Origin: Sialis fuliginosa
Taxonomy: Eukaryota; Arthropoda; Insecta; Megaloptera; Sialidae
Length of the DNA stretch: 64,000 bases
Direction: 5' to 3'
Assembly (NCBI GenBank): GCA_961205875.1
Contig: OY540817.1
Coordinates: 13,055,001 to 13,119,000, forward strand
Shown here: in pieces, positions 13,171-25,331 of the stretch
Position numbering within the stretch: position 1 is the first letter of the stretch
How the letters are laid out: every line of letters starts with the position of its first letter
Notes under the pieces: model-generated
What the model saw: only the letters and a program-made list of their open reading frames with translations
Told to the model about the DNA's origin: nothing
Databases searched by the model: none
Made by a program: the position numbers and the translations under genes

Positions 13171-13674
13171 AATATACAAGTACATCAATTACTTAAAACA
13201 TTAAATTAATATTTTATATGATATAAAAACGCAAACCTATGTTACCCAGATGGATGTCTGTTTGATATCACAGCTATATAATTTATTATTGTCTATTATG
13301 AGTGGTTTTCAAATTGCAACTTCGCATGTAGCTTTTTCATAAATCGATACGTTGTGGTGCAAATCATGTAAGTAAACAAACATGTTCAGTGAGACGTGAA
13401 AAACTATAATGTGCACATTAAATTACCAGTTCCATTATTGAAAATAGAACTTCAAAGCATAATGAACGTAATAAATTAATAAAATGATTAGTAGTATAGT
13501 AATACGAAATCGTTTAAAAATGAGTGTTGAAAGGGTCTATACGAAAAAAAGCTAACTCTCAAAAGGCTGCAAAAAAAAAACTGTCGATTAATTTCTTAAT
13601 TAGGTCAGTTCCGTATTATGGAATATTAACTATTGATTTACAGTTATAATGTAAAGTAAAAACTTTATATTAGA

Positions 13675-14447
13675 CTAGCAAATTGAACCTGGTGTTACCC
13701 TAATTAATATCCACAAAAATATAGTGACCTAAATAGCTCAAACTATGTTCTTTGTTATTCATTCAAATTGACATTCATATTTGACTGGGAATAATGAAAT
13801 CCAAGTATTTTTTTAATTTGTCCACCTAACGTACCCATTCAACATGCCCACCCAACATACTCACTCAACATGCAAACCTAACTTGCCCACCCAACATGCC
13901 CACAACACACGGTTCAACGCAAATTGTATTTTTTCTAGCTTCATGAAATTTACACAAATTACACACCTAACTCTAACATATGCATTAGTGAAAACCATTC
14001 AATAGTTACTGAGAAAATCGTGTGAAATTATATTTTCAAACTCCTAGGAAACACCAGGTCCCATTTAAAAAAAATAGGTTAGTAACAATTAAAATCAATT
14101 TCCATATTTTATCTTTCTTGGAAGTGAAATGTTTATATTTCAATTAATATACAAATATCAAAATATTTAATTGTTAACATGTGTCCAAAATCATCAAATT
14201 GTTCAACAAAATATGTATTTGAAAGATCATTGTGACCTAAATTAAATAGAAACAAAACACGACTTGATAAAGATTTTTTAAGTCTTTCAATGTTAAATCT
14301 TAGGTTTTCATTAGATTTTAATAGCTAAGATCACCCACTTTAAAATGATCTAATTATCGGTGAAAACTGCATTAAAATCGGTTCGGTAGTTTTCCAGTTT
14401 ACCTGGAATATGTAGAAAAATATAACTTCCTTTTATAGAGGTGTAGA
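13675..14447 (-). mobile_element. Non-autonomous Helitron (Lep1-like), both ends present
   Basis: On the minus strand the element starts TCTACACCTCTATAAAAGG (14447 downward), a diverged form of the lepidopteran Helitron start 'TCTATACTAATATTATAAA', continues with a typical '...accgattttaatgca' block, and ends '...ttcaatttgCTAG' at 13675. The host bases are A before and T after, the expected A/T insertion with no target duplication. Length is 773 bp. The left 430 bp align block by block with the inverse of about 56390-56811. There is no Rep/helicase ORF, so it depended on an autonomous partner. The 3' hairpin has decayed here but is intact in the sister copy. Confidence 0.82.
13819..13909. repeat. 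13-bp minisatellite, seven units, inside the Helitron
   Basis: Seven 13-bp units of the form 'tgcccacccaaca', each with a few changes, sit in perfect register. The sister Helitron at 56.7 kb has only one or two such units ('tgtccacaacaca' on its inverse), so the array probably grew in this copy, or shrank in the other, after they parted. Confidence 0.85.
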
Positions 14448-15189
14448 TGTAAAAGCCAACTATGTTTGTGTTTTTATTTATGCTGTACATGTATGCCAAC
14501 ATTGATTTAAAAAATAAATAAACAAGAACTGAAAGGGTGAAGGAACAAACTTCACTGTCGCAGTTACTTTGATGTACACACGTACGTATATACATATAAA
14601 ATATTTACCAAACACGCCTCTGATTTAATATGAAAAAGAAATCACGGAGTGTTAATAATAGTGTTAATATAAAAACTTGATATATATGAGCTCTTTGCGT
14701 GCGAGTAAACAAAAAAGTACACATGACAAAAAACAGTCTGAATGGCAAAGAAATTTTATATTATATGACACATATTTGAATAGTATCATATAGAATTTAC
14801 AATATACAAAGGTAGCCAGATTAACAGCACTGGCAACAAGTTTCAATTTTTTGTAAATACTCGAAATGACTTATGCTAATTTTGAAAAACATACAAATTT
14901 TATACTCGAGTTTTCCCGATTTTTTTGTGGATTTTTATCACAAGATTTTTTTACTTCATAGTTATGTAATGGTACATTTTAATAATATTTTTTTATGTAA
15001 ATATACCTAGTGCTCCATTTTGATTTTCCCAGGCTAACATCTCGAAAACTAAACAAAATGGTAAAAACTGTTTTAAACAAAAGTTGTAGCTTTTCAAGGA
15101 GGACATTTATTATTGTTATTTATAGTTTATGGGGTTTTACGGGGTAACATTTTTAACCTGCATTTTTATTGCAGATTCGTAATTTACAG
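14448..15189. other. AT-rich DNA, nothing recognised
   Basis: No gene or paired repeat. A 60-codon frame at 14664-14846 (minus) has no signature. Confidence 0.55.
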
Positions 15190-15252
15190 TTTATCACAAA
15201 AACAGTAAACTTTGCTCCTATAGCGGCCATAACTGGTGCCAGTACCTTATAA
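15190..15252 (-). repeat. Six-copy 'taaggtactggcaccag' MITE family, truncated end
   Basis: The inverse reads 'taaggtactggcaccag', 'ttatggccgctatagg' and 'agcaaagtttactgttt', matching the left 60 bp of the copies at 38016 and 45548. The remainder of the element is missing. Confidence 0.8.
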
Positions 15253-15599
15253 GGTTTTTAAATAGGTCCGATTTTTTGTAATATAAATTCGAATATATAT
15301 TATTTTTGACATTTTATTAAACTTATTTAATATATGTTATACATTATTATCACACATAGATCTACGCACAGAATATAATAATCATTTGGGATTATGATTT
15401 ATAGTCGCTTTATCTGTTTATACCATTTGTATTTTCTTATGGGAGACAGAGACAACGCGAATGTTTGAGGGAGATAAACGATAAGCAATACAATCCTAGG
15501 GGACTGTTATACAATATAATGAAAATAAACTTTAATTAATTAAATTGAATATAAAGAGGATTGAAGTCGGTAGGTACAAGTCCAAGTAAAGTGAATGAA

Positions 15600-15700
15600 A
15601 CAGTCACGTTACATATGTTTAACCCTACCATGTACGAATTTACATAACGAGGTGATATTAATTGTTTTATTGTTAGTTTATTTCTTGTCAATGTGAATAC
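15600..15700 (+). repeat. Dispersed direct repeat, copy A
   Basis: 'acagtcacgttacatatgtt', 'taaccctaccatgtacgaat' and 'ttacataacg' align with 16598-16695 ('agtcacgtaacgtatgttta', 'accctatcctgcatgaattt', 'gcataacg'), then 'tttcttgtcaatgt' against 'tttcttgtaaatgt'. No coding or terminal features are seen. Confidence 0.65.
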
Positions 15701-15989
15701 ATAAGAAATGTAGTATAATGTTTGTTGTAATAATAATAATAGAAACAAATCATATTAAATCAGAATTTCAGTGGTAATGTTTAAAAATGTTAAATGTTTT
15801 GATTAATATTTTTCATAAAAGAAAAATCGTTTAATATTTCACTTATGTCCGGTATTACAGCCTAACTAATAAAGCTAGCTTGCAAACACTTTCAAACGGG
15901 ATATCAAACTTATATGACAGTTCGCTTTGAGTTGCACTCGCATTAGTTGGTTTCTACCGGTTTTCCTCAAGGTTAGTAAATATAGTTTA

Positions 15990-16110
15990 CTAGTGGCGCC
16001 GGAGCTGGAGGGGTGGGGGGGCACTTCCTTTTCCAAAATTTTTAGTGGGGGGCAATTACTACTTTTTGCTCCCTCAAAATTTGGATCCTGTTTTTTAGGG
16101 TGGACTTGAA
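15990..16110. other. G-rich anonymous patch
   Basis: 'cgccggagctggaggggtgg' then a run of seven Gs (16014-16020), 'agtggggggcaatt' and 'ggatcctg'. Unlike its AT-rich surroundings. No repeat partner, and the 60-codon frame over it (15927-16109) is unrecognised. It could be a transposon scrap or a G-quadruplex-prone site. Confidence 0.3.
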
Positions 16111-16597
16111 GCGATGTACAATTATAAAAATCTGTTTTCTGTAATTTTTTTACTCTTAAAAATTATTTAATTTTGGAAACTGATGTTAAAGCTCACAAAC
16201 AAATTATAAAATGTATAAAATGACAACCACGAGTACTTTGTAGAGAACTATCATATAAATTTGATACCCTGGTTGTAAGTGTTTATAAGTTTGCATAGTT
16301 GCATAATTGCCAATAATTTTAAAACTTGAACACGAGTTATTAATTTTGGTTTCTCAACAACTCTCAATTGCCAGTACTTTTAAAAATAATTATCAAGATA
16401 CGCGTTGTAGAAACTTCAACATAACTGATTTGATATTACATAAAAAATGAAAAAGCTTTTGTTGAATCCTTTAGTACTTAATTTTATTAAGTTTTTATAA
16501 TCTTTTAATTAAATTGATAAACCTGAACAATGTTGAATATATCAGCTAGTTAAATGTAGAGAAAATCGTCAGTGATGTATAATACAAAGTGATTTAA

Positions 16598-16695
16598 ATA
16601 GTCACGTAACGTATGTTTAACCCTATCCTGCATGAATTTGCATAACGTGCAGACCTTAATGATCGTTTTCGTACGTTTCTTGTAAATGTTTACTT
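16598..16695 (+). repeat. Dispersed direct repeat, copy B
   Basis: Partner of 15600-15700, about 1 kb away in the same orientation, roughly 75-80% alike by eye. The sequence between them shows no coding remnant. Confidence 0.65.
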
Positions 16696-18540
16696 TTAAA
16701 GATAGAATTTCTTTAAGTAGGAATTTTCGGAGGGTGTAATGAATACTGAAACTGTATTGATTTTTAGCTTATTTATTCGTTTGGTAATTTAAAAAAAGCT
16801 GGAGAATCAGGAGAAACAGAATTTAGAAGAAATATTTATTTTTAAACTTCGTGTAGTATAAGTGAAATTTTTCTCAAAATTATTCAGTGGGGCCCATATT
16901 AACTTGGACACAGTATTATTTTTTAAGGATTGTTTTTTCGAGGAAAATGTTTGGAATAAAATTTGCAACCCAAATTTCAGATCACGGATGTACTGTGATT
17001 CCATTTGACCCAATACGATAATTTCAATTTTTGTTAGTTACCAAACAACTGATCGGTTTGAAAAAAAATACAGGTAGTAAAATTTTACAATAATAAGTAT
17101 GCAGTATTGCTATCGGTACAACCGTAATTGCAGGATAATAATTACTAATGTTTAAATTTTTATATAAATTATATATAAAACTATGTAATCAACTATGGCG
17201 TCGATAGTAAACGTCAACATAAATTTATTTGCACATTTATTTTTAGACAACTTAAACAAAACCACGAATTTCGTTTAAGAATGACATTAAATATACAAGA
17301 CAGAACGTAATATCATTTCGTTATCATTTCATAAATTCATTCTGACAACGTATATAATATTTAATAATATCAAAGTAATAGGTATCATAACAAATGTTTG
17401 TCAAACATTACTATTATATTATATGATTATTATCGTATTAACTACAAGTTATCATTTTTTTTATTAAAAGTACGATTACAGAAATCTGTTTTATACAACA
17501 AAATAAATATACTCATATGACGTATGTATGTACAATTGTACAAAAAAGACAAACATCATCGGTTATCTTTTTCTAGGGCGGAGCTTATATAGTTATAACA
17601 TTTTAAATAAAAACAATAAATATACGTCTTTGTAAAATAATGATTTATTATTACAAATTTTGATTTTGTTATCTAATTTCTTATACTTATTATGATTACT
17701 TACTATGTTTATGTATAATAATTTAATTGCACAAATATATATGAATACTATAAATGAAGAGTAATTTTTTATCTAGCAAATGAGTTTCAAAATATCTGCG
17801 TTTGTTTGGCACATGGAGAAATGATTTAAACATTATAATAATCAAATGTGAGGAGCCTACTATGTTTGTGATAAATGAAAATGAATACAAACTGGAAGAC
17901 CAGTTCTGCATTTGACTGTACATTGTACGTACAGTATGATATTTACTTCTTTTAGAAAAAAATATAAACTAACTATAAATACGTTTAAAATTCTTTAGTT
18001 GCTATTTTTAGTTTATAAAATCATCAATTAGTAATATATTTATTGTTGATTAGTGGCGATATTATAATATTTTTTATTTGTATATTTTTTTTTTACAAAT
18101 GGAAATATATATATTTTTTTATAAAGAATTTTAGCTACAATATAACAATGTATATTTTCTATTTTCATTTTAGAATATTCGAAAATATAATAATGACTTT
18201 CTGACCGTCTATATGTGAAAACAGCTGAGAAAAATGTTATTTAATAGATTATTACTTCCCAAGCTGTTACAGTCTTCCAAATCTTAAATGTGTAAGCTCT
18301 CTTATAATTTTCGTTATAAATGTGTAATAACGCCATGTTATAGTTTTTATAGCTTCATCATATAAAACTGTAAAAATATGTGTTCTGAAGTAGTAGAAAA
18401 AGTAAAAATTCTCTGAAATAACAAAAAAGACGCGGTTAAAAAAATAGTCAAAATATTTGTATAGGATTACAACCTTCTGGGTTGATTAAATTTGGGTGAG
18501 GTTTTTTAATACAGATTTGGATTCTACGTATCAAAATATG
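16696..18540. other. AT-rich DNA, nothing recognised
   Basis: About 1.8 kb, strongly AT-rich (17390-17480 and 18000-18180 nearly all A/T). Two short minus-strand frames (16807-17013, 17723-17923) show no family. No repeat partner was seen. Confidence 0.6.
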
Positions 18541-18680
18541 TTCGGAGCCCGAGCTATTGAATACGAGATCGGAGGATGATACAGTGTGTGATCGAGCCAA
18601 TGATTGCAACAGGGTGATCCATCGAATGAAAAAGATAAATCGAATGGTGATCCAGTTAATAAGGGCATTAAAACGATCAT
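18541..18680. other. Slightly GC-richer anonymous segment
   Basis: 'cggagcccgagctattgaat', 'gagatcggaggatgataca' and 'ggtgatccatcgaatg' stand out from the surroundings. The pair 'ggtgatccatcgaatg' / 'cgaatggtgatccag' is a short internal duplication. No gene or family recognised. Confidence 0.3.
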
Positions 18681-18709
18681 TATTTAATTTAAATGATAAT
18701 TATCTCTAT

Positions 18710-18985
18710 TAGGGGTGTACCGGAACTGGAATTACCGGAATTCACAAAAAATATATTTAATATATATTTTTGTTATGAAATGGTTGTTTCCATTAAAATG
18801 TTTGTTAAAAAAATGTTATATCATAATTATTATATTTATGTTTTTTCAAAGAAAGAAATGTATTTTATTTATGAATTTCTTAGTAGAGAGTAATAATAAA
18901 ATTTCAAAATTTCGGAAAAATCAGGTCAAAATTTACCAGTTCCGGTCTAAACCGGAATAAAATCGTGAATTCCGGTGCACCCCTA
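18710..18985. mobile_element. hAT-type MITE ('taggggtgtaccggaa' ends)
   Basis: The left end 'taggggtgtaccggaactgg' mirrors the right end 'gaattccggtgcacccta' with one central mismatch in the first 16 bases. The flanking octamers 'atctctat' (18702-18709) and 'atctttat' (18986-18993) match at 7 of 8, as expected for a hAT target duplication. Repeated 'ccggaat' words lie near both ends. At 276 bp with no transposase remnant it is a MITE. A half copy lies at 48932-48990. Confidence 0.82.
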
Positions 18986-18993
18986 ATCTTTAT

Positions 18994-21444
18994 ACATTTT
19001 AATTAATTACCATATAAAGTTCACAACAGCAAACAATATGGACTATTCGCATTAAATATTTACATATGTACATTGTACATTTACATACAAATTTATTTTG
19101 CTGTACGTCAGCAAAAATTATAAATACATAGGTACATATTACAAATTTAGGATAATTTATTCAAGACATTACTCATATAAAAACCGAATTATCATTAAAA
19201 ATTGTATTTTTAAAACAGAGAAATGATAATGAAGGACATTTAAAGAAAAACTACTTCCTTTCTTGTTTGTATAAATCGGCAGTATTAAAACTTTTTATGT
19301 CTGTAGCAGAAGCACCAAATAACACAGACCTAGCAGATTTGTTTTTAATAATTTATTGGGGATTTCATTGTTATTTTTTAGTATTTAAAATCATTTTCGT
19401 AGATTATTAAAATAATATAATTAAACGTTAACACTTTGAACCATTATTAAAAAAAATTAAACCAAATATAACGTTCCATTTGGATACGTACAATCAAGGA
19501 CGTTGGGGCAACCTTGTCAAAAATATTTAAAATCCATACGTTACCGTTTCTTTACCTTAACATAGTATATTATGTTAGGTTGGGTATGACTTTCAGGTGG
19601 CGCTGTAATTTGTATACATATAACATATGTATTCAAAACTATTCAGTCATTTAATTTCAAGATAAAAACCATTAGTACAGTAAAATTAGCGATAAAATTC
19701 CCTTAAAAAAATGAAAAGATTAGAAATTTTTTCTGAAATGGTTTAAAAAAATACTTAATCTTTAAGAAACCGAAGAGTTCCTAGTCGGAACTGGGGGGCT
19801 TTAGCCGGTATTTTGATTTAAAGTGGGGCTTATCGTGTTCTACAAGCAAATTTCTATGAAAATCTGATAATATATGTATCATAAAATGTAACCATGCTAT
19901 TTTTTTTGAACGACCGCGTATTGCCGATGCTTTAAAAAATTGTTAGCTCTTTCTAGTGGGTTATATTTATTTTTGTTCTTATGTAATCAAGTATTCCATG
20001 TTCATTGTAAAATTATAAAATCAAATTTAAAAAAATGCAAAATTGAAATTTTTACTTTCTTTCGAAAAAAAACAATACCATTGATTCATTCATCTCAATA
20101 ATAATGATAAACAAAATTTAATTTTAGTGGTCATAATTTGGCGACTACTGGTAGCGAGATGCCTTCTAGTAACACATTTTAATGAATTTCCTTTCAGTGA
20201 GGAAAGCGATATCGTTAATTTCCCGTTTTAAATTTTATCTATTTTTAACTCGATGAAATATCGCGATGTACTACAATCGTTTTCGTTTGGTTTTCATTTT
20301 CATTGCTGAATTTTTTAGAAGTGAAATGTAAACGAGATTATTTTTAGATCGGCGTGTTTTACACTAAATGTATTTAATTATGTTCAAATTATCTGTCGAC
20401 TTTCTCTGTAAAAATATTATGTAACTATATAACTAGTGGTGCAAATATTTTAGGGTATGGCGGTATGTATGTAATTACAATTTAGTTTAATTGTAATACC
20501 TATGTACCTACTTTTAAAAACACCTATAAGTTAAAATGACTTATATTCAACCGCTCTAGAATTAAAACCAATATCTCTTGAAAACAAATTGATTTCAATT
20601 GGTATGAGACGAAATTGTTTCAAATTTTAACGGAAAGAGATCGAGATAATATCAACTATAATTATAAGATAATTTTAAAGGATTATCAATAACATAGACC
20701 GCTTGAATTTAAAAAAATGGTGTTAAAAATGAAAAAAAAATTCAAACTGTCGCCATTTTCTGAAAAATAAATAAATAAAAAAAACATATTGATAACATTT
20801 TTTTTTCGATAACCCCATGTTGGCTCTCCAATATACACAAATGAATTTCAAAACCATTGCACTAGACATTACACTTTGTCTTGGGGAAATAGAACGTTAA
20901 TATCTGACATATCGGTCCATATTGGCACAAAGACCGGATACACTTTAACCTCCTGGTGTTTCTGGCTGCTTAATACATATGTTGACTGTCTGGACTCTAG
21001 ACAATGTGCATGTATGTATGGTATATGTAGTTGGTAGCACTGTTTCGTGCAATATATTGTAAGTACGTGTATCATGTGTCAATTTGTTGTTTGATAATGA
21101 AGCCAAGACAGAGTTGAAATACTTACTGGAACTGGAGATTTAAAGTTTCTGAAGCTGAATTGAAACATTTCTTGAAAGTATAAAGTTTCCACGGTGGTGT
21201 AGCTAAAACTAAATGGACTTTGGCTTCTATGTATCATATAGTAAAAAACTGTTTTACATATTGTAAGTGAATATTACTAATTAAAGGAACTTATATGTTT
21301 TGTTAATTTTATTATTTTAGTCCTCAGTACGTCGATCCTTTTGTTAATTTATTACCATACTTTTGAAACTTCGTGAGTGATTTATTTTTTACGAGTCTAA
21401 CAACTTTTTTATTATTTATTCTTAAAAATGGGGCATTTTCGAAC
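18994..21444. other. AT-rich DNA, nothing recognised
   Basis: About 2.4 kb. No gene and no paired repeats. Isolated lepidopteran-style words such as 'aggtggcgctgtaatttgta' (19595-19615) hint at an old element but have no partner here. Confidence 0.5.
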
Positions 21445-21455
21445 GTGCAGCCCTG
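21445..21455 (-). repeat. Solitary hAT-like terminal repeat
   Basis: 'gtgcagccctg' is the inverse of 'cagggctgcac', which also occurs at 24372-24382 in the opposite orientation with partly similar flanking bases ('attcc' against 'tttcc'). CAGGGCTGCAC is a typical hAT-style end. No opposite end was found nearby, so this may be a truncated element or chance. Confidence 0.3.
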
Positions 21456-21822
21456 GAATTTTCCGGGCGACGGATTAGAAAAACAGCCCATGATATTTGT
21501 CGGACAAAATGAGCAATGGATTGTAAAACTGTATATATTTTTGATTTGTTAATTTATTCAAAATATCATTTTGAATATAAATTAATTTATGAATTTTCAA
21601 ACAACTGCACTGTTTATTTTAATATTGTGTAATTGATAGTTGAATAATAAAAACGTTTTCATTGATGTGGAATAATATTAAATGTTAATATTAAATACAT
21701 TTACACAATTTAAAAAGGGAAACACAAAATAATGTTTTACAAAAAAAAATTTTGGGATGGTATGATGGCATAACAAAATACGTTTTCAAAACTTTTTCGC
21801 TACAAAAGATGGACAGGCGCAG

Positions 21823-22144
21823 TAGACTTTTTTGTGATTGATTTTAAATTATAGTTTTTTATATTGTTTATGTTTTTTCTCCAGTAATGGATGTAGTAAA
21901 ACCAGTAATGAGCACGCAGTGATGGACACTTGCTAATGATTATAAAATGATAAATACTACGACACAAAAGATATAAAAGAAATAATGATTGTCATCAAAT
22001 CACGCTGTAAGACAATTAAATATATATATGTAGATTAATATTCAGAAATGGTAATCAAATATCAGCAAATATTTCTAACTCAGTACATTTAATTAAAAAA
22101 TAGCCATTACTGGGGTCATATCCAAGACTGGTGCCAGTACCTTA
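21823..22144 (+). mobile_element. Six-copy 'taaggtactggcaccag' MITE family, 5'-truncated copy
   Basis: Collinear with 38016-38590: 'cttttttgtgattgatttta', 'ttttctccagtaatgga', 'ccagtaatgagcacgcagtg', 'gacacttgctaatgat', 'gacaatcg'-type block, then 'ctggtgccagtacctta' at the right end. The left terminal repeat is missing. It also lacks the middle 'caaatttgaaacaatataa' block present at 38.3 kb, a deletion of roughly 100 bp relative to that copy. Non-coding. Confidence 0.85.
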
Positions 22145-22764
22145 CATAGGTTCCTGAGAAAATGAAAAGTCGATGTTTACAGAAGTTGAGGCCTCACTGT
22201 ATTTACATTATGAAACTCAATAAATATGCAATATACTTTTTAACATAATATTCAATCTTGGAAGATAAATAGCAATGCACATGTAATAAAAGGGATTTTA
22301 AACTACAATAATAACGTTTGTGTGCATACAGATAGAAAATCCTTAGAAGCTGTGATAAAATGTTTTTATGACGTCATACATTGGATATACATTTTAATAT
22401 ATCTCGACTATAAATATAATAAAACGAAGGATATTGCACGTCTTAAAGGATAAACTAAATGTGTATATGAAACTACAATGTTGTAGAATGTAAGTTTAAT
22501 GCTTGTATGTAGATAAACATCAGCTGAGGAAAGCTGCAGGGATAAATAATGCAGAATTAATTATATATGTTGATCGGTTTACAGTTTATGTAAGTTTGTG
22601 ATAGAAACTATGTATCTATATATTGAGTTTCACCTCAGTGACGAACTAAGGAAGGTTGGTAACTAGGGCAAAACGTTAGTTATACATTCACCTCCATTCA
22701 ATTGAATGACTATTTTTTTTCGTTATCAAGTCAAATTTGACGTTTTATAAATCTATTTTGTTAT

Positions 22765-23152
22765 ACCGGTTTTACTGTAAGCGATGTAGTAAAACCAGGT
22801 TTAAAAATACCTGTAGATGGCGCTTATATTATATCTATTTAGTCAACTCCAAAATATATAATTATCTACGGAATATAGGAATTTAATTGTAATGCACTTC
22901 GCATTAACATTTGAAAAAGCGTCGTTAGTTTAAATACCTGAGACGAAGAGATGGAAAACAAAAAAGCGTGATTCGTAGGACGTAAAGGAGACGAAGTATT
23001 TTTTGGATTTCTTGTTGGTATGCTATAAAACTTCAAATCGGAATTATAATTCCAGCTGGCGTTACTTATTCTCGAATGTGTTAACAGCACCGTTTGAAAC
23101 GGTTTAACTACATTGGTTACAGTAAAACAGGAATAACAGCACTGTGTAAACG
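22765..23152 (+). mobile_element. Two-copy TIR element, copy 1 (left end incomplete)
   Basis: 'ccggttttactgtaagcgat' at the left mirrors 'attggttacagtaaaacagg' near the right, and the outer right end 'aacagcactgtgtaaacg' is followed by TA. It aligns over most of its length with 60636-61134 (shared blocks 'tgtagatggcgctt', 'tgcacttcgcattaacattt', 'gaaaaagcgtcgt', 'tttcttgttggtatg'). The outer 30 bp of the left end are absent here. A 124-codon minus-strand frame (22866-23240) crosses the element but is not kept open in copy 2, so it is not a gene. Confidence 0.82.
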
Positions 23153-24371
23153 TACTCAGTGTTATACATTTTATGTATACAGTGTTGCATACATATGTTT
23201 CAGTAAATATGATGCAGTGGTAATTATGTAGAATCGCCAAGATGGTTATGAAACTTTTCTATCAATTTATTAATTTTTCATATTAATCAGCACATTATAA
23301 GCCATTTCAGAATGAATTTCTAATCTTTCCATTTTTTCCTTATTAAAACCTAATTTTACTGTACTATTATGTTGGTTTTGATAAATTAATTTTAAATAAC
23401 AAATTTTTGCTAAGAGTTTTTAATATACATATACCTAAATGTTATTACTCTTGTCTACAGGAAATGAAGTTCCTTTTTTACCTAAAGTAACATCCAGTTT
23501 CGCTACTGTATATTGGTTATGACGGAGATTGAGTCCCCTCTTTATATAAAATAAACCCTCTACTCCTACCCTTAATATGACATGTAAAAAACTTTACAGT
23601 ATATACGACTAGAAGATGTTTTATGTTTTTCAATTTAATTTTACTGCGAACATATGAATCCTTTAATAGGTTTCTTACTTAATTTATGGAGCTGGAAAAT
23701 AACTATGTATACTAATTTTATGTGAGGATAAAATCAGTTAGGAAAAATTTACTATATCTATACATTAAAAAAATTAAATTAATTTTTTAACGAAACTTTT
23801 GGTATTATTATGGAATTTCAAAGTTCGTTATCATCTTCAAAATTAAAAAAAATATACTATGGTTATTTATTTTTATCATATTTGCCAACGTGTTGGATAT
23901 TAATTGGTTAATTTGATTAATTAAAATTAAAATTTATCATAAAAGTGGACTAATCGAAGCATAACTATGAGATATCTAAAAAAAATTAAAGTTTCAGTGT
24001 TTAATTTTGATTACTCAGGTAAAATATATAAAGCATGTACGAGTATATACTCGTATATAAATTTAAACTGAATCATAAGCTCGCAAGGGACTTTCATAGT
24101 TCTCAAAGTACTATATTATTATACAATATTGATTTACTTATTTAGTAATTTTAATAAACCGTTTCTCTCTGTCTATATACGACCTGCAGACAACCTGACG
24201 ACAAAGAAAGGTATATGCTTATAGACATAAACAAAATGTAAATAGCATATTATGTTTTGTATTTTGTACTAGACATGAACTACCAAACAAAGATTATCAT
24301 TAATCTTAGTTATTATTGATTGTTAGTGAAAATCAACATTTTTTATCAAAAATACTGCCATGTAGATTTTC
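23153..24371. other. AT-rich DNA, nothing firm
   Basis: About 1.2 kb. The only curious string is 'atgacggagattgag' (about 23519-23533), whose last 13 bases recur at about 62499-62511. Otherwise no repeats or coding. Confidence 0.5.
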
Positions 24372-24382
24372 CAGGGCTGCAC
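24372..24382 (+). repeat. Solitary hAT-like terminal repeat
   Basis: 'cagggctgcac', the same end sequence as 21445-21455 but in the opposite orientation and about 2.9 kb away. No matching far end. Confidence 0.3.
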
Positions 24383-24456
24383 TGTATTTTTTTATAGAAA
24401 ATTAAACGCCCTACAAAAAAGAATATATAAAATTTTCACGTAAAATACAGAGAGAA

Positions 24457-24550
24457 CGAAAAATGTTTGTTTTGACCTGAAACGGAAAGATCAAGTGGAA
24501 ATGAAATCTGTTTTAAAAAAAAAACATCACATAGCTTCCTCTTTCTTCAG
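24457..24550 (+). repeat. Five-copy dispersed repeat, copy 3
   Basis: 'acgaaaaatgtttgttttga', 'cctgaaacggaaagatcaag' and 'catcacatagcttcctcttt' match the family order. The right part is more like the 62.1 kb copy ('agcttcctcctatc') than the 1.3 kb copy. Confidence 0.7.
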
Positions 24551-24944
24551 GTATGGCCAAAAAGCAAGCATTAAAGTAGGCAATATACTGCAACTCGATT
24601 CATATAACTTTTCCAATATCTATAAGGCTCATCTAAAATAAGATTCAATGTCTAAAATGCTGCAGCAAGCACGTACTTCCGTTACTAGACCCAATATAAA
24701 GCTGCACCCTCACTGACTTATTGATAATGTGATGTACACATTGTAAATTACATCGAAGGGAAACACAATCGTGATGTTACACAAAACGAAGAATGATGTG
24801 GAGAAATACGTCTTGTATACTGTTCATTCAACAGACGTGTGTGTGAATGGAGGTGTGTATGTGTGTCTGATGCAGCCACCGATAACAAACTCAAATGGTA
24901 TGCTTTGTAATTTGTAGATAGTAGATACATTATAATATGTACAT

Positions 24945-25120
24945 TAGGGTAGTCCTTATATGGAGTTAGGACGAATTTTGACCGGGCCGCCCCCAAATCA
25001 GCTCCAAATAATTTAAAAAAAAATGAGGAAAAAGTCTCAGCCCTCTATCTTGAAAAATGGCCATTACCAGAGGGGGTAATTTTCCTACTTAAAATACACG
25101 TGTTTTTTCGATTTTTCAAA
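24945..25120. repeat. Candidate interspersed repeat, unclassified
   Basis: 'agggtagtccttatatggag', 'ttttgaccgggccgccccca', 'aatcagctccaaataattt' and 'tggccattaccagagggggt' look like part of a widespread insect repeat rather than unique DNA. There is no second copy or mirrored end in this window, so this is an impression only. Confidence 0.3.
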
Positions 25121-25331
25121 GACCTGCGTACTAGAGTGTCTTAAACTCTTTCTAAAAATCTAGAATACTGATGAAAGCATTCCTGGTACTCATATTCCAT
25201 ATCTAGATGGATAAATTAAATTTGTGATTCAACGTTGACAGCTATATGGGTCACTTGGTCATTTCATCAAGAGAATCTATACTTAATCTATACTATAACA
25301 AATAACAGACAAAAACTATGGTTATGACTTA

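Noticed and set aside
15600-16695. Direct repeat pair considered as the two ends of an LTR-type element
   Set aside because: Copies lack the usual terminal TG...CA and a matching target duplication, and nothing recognisable lies between them.
22866-23240. The longest reading frame of the window (124 codons, minus strand)
   Set aside because: It lies across a non-coding two-copy repeat and the frame is not preserved in the second copy at 60.6-61.1 kb; the peptide has no domain.
21445-24382. The two 'cagggctgcac' words read as the ends of one 2.9-kb hAT element
   Set aside because: Their orientation points the tips inward rather than outward, so they cannot be the two ends of a single element.
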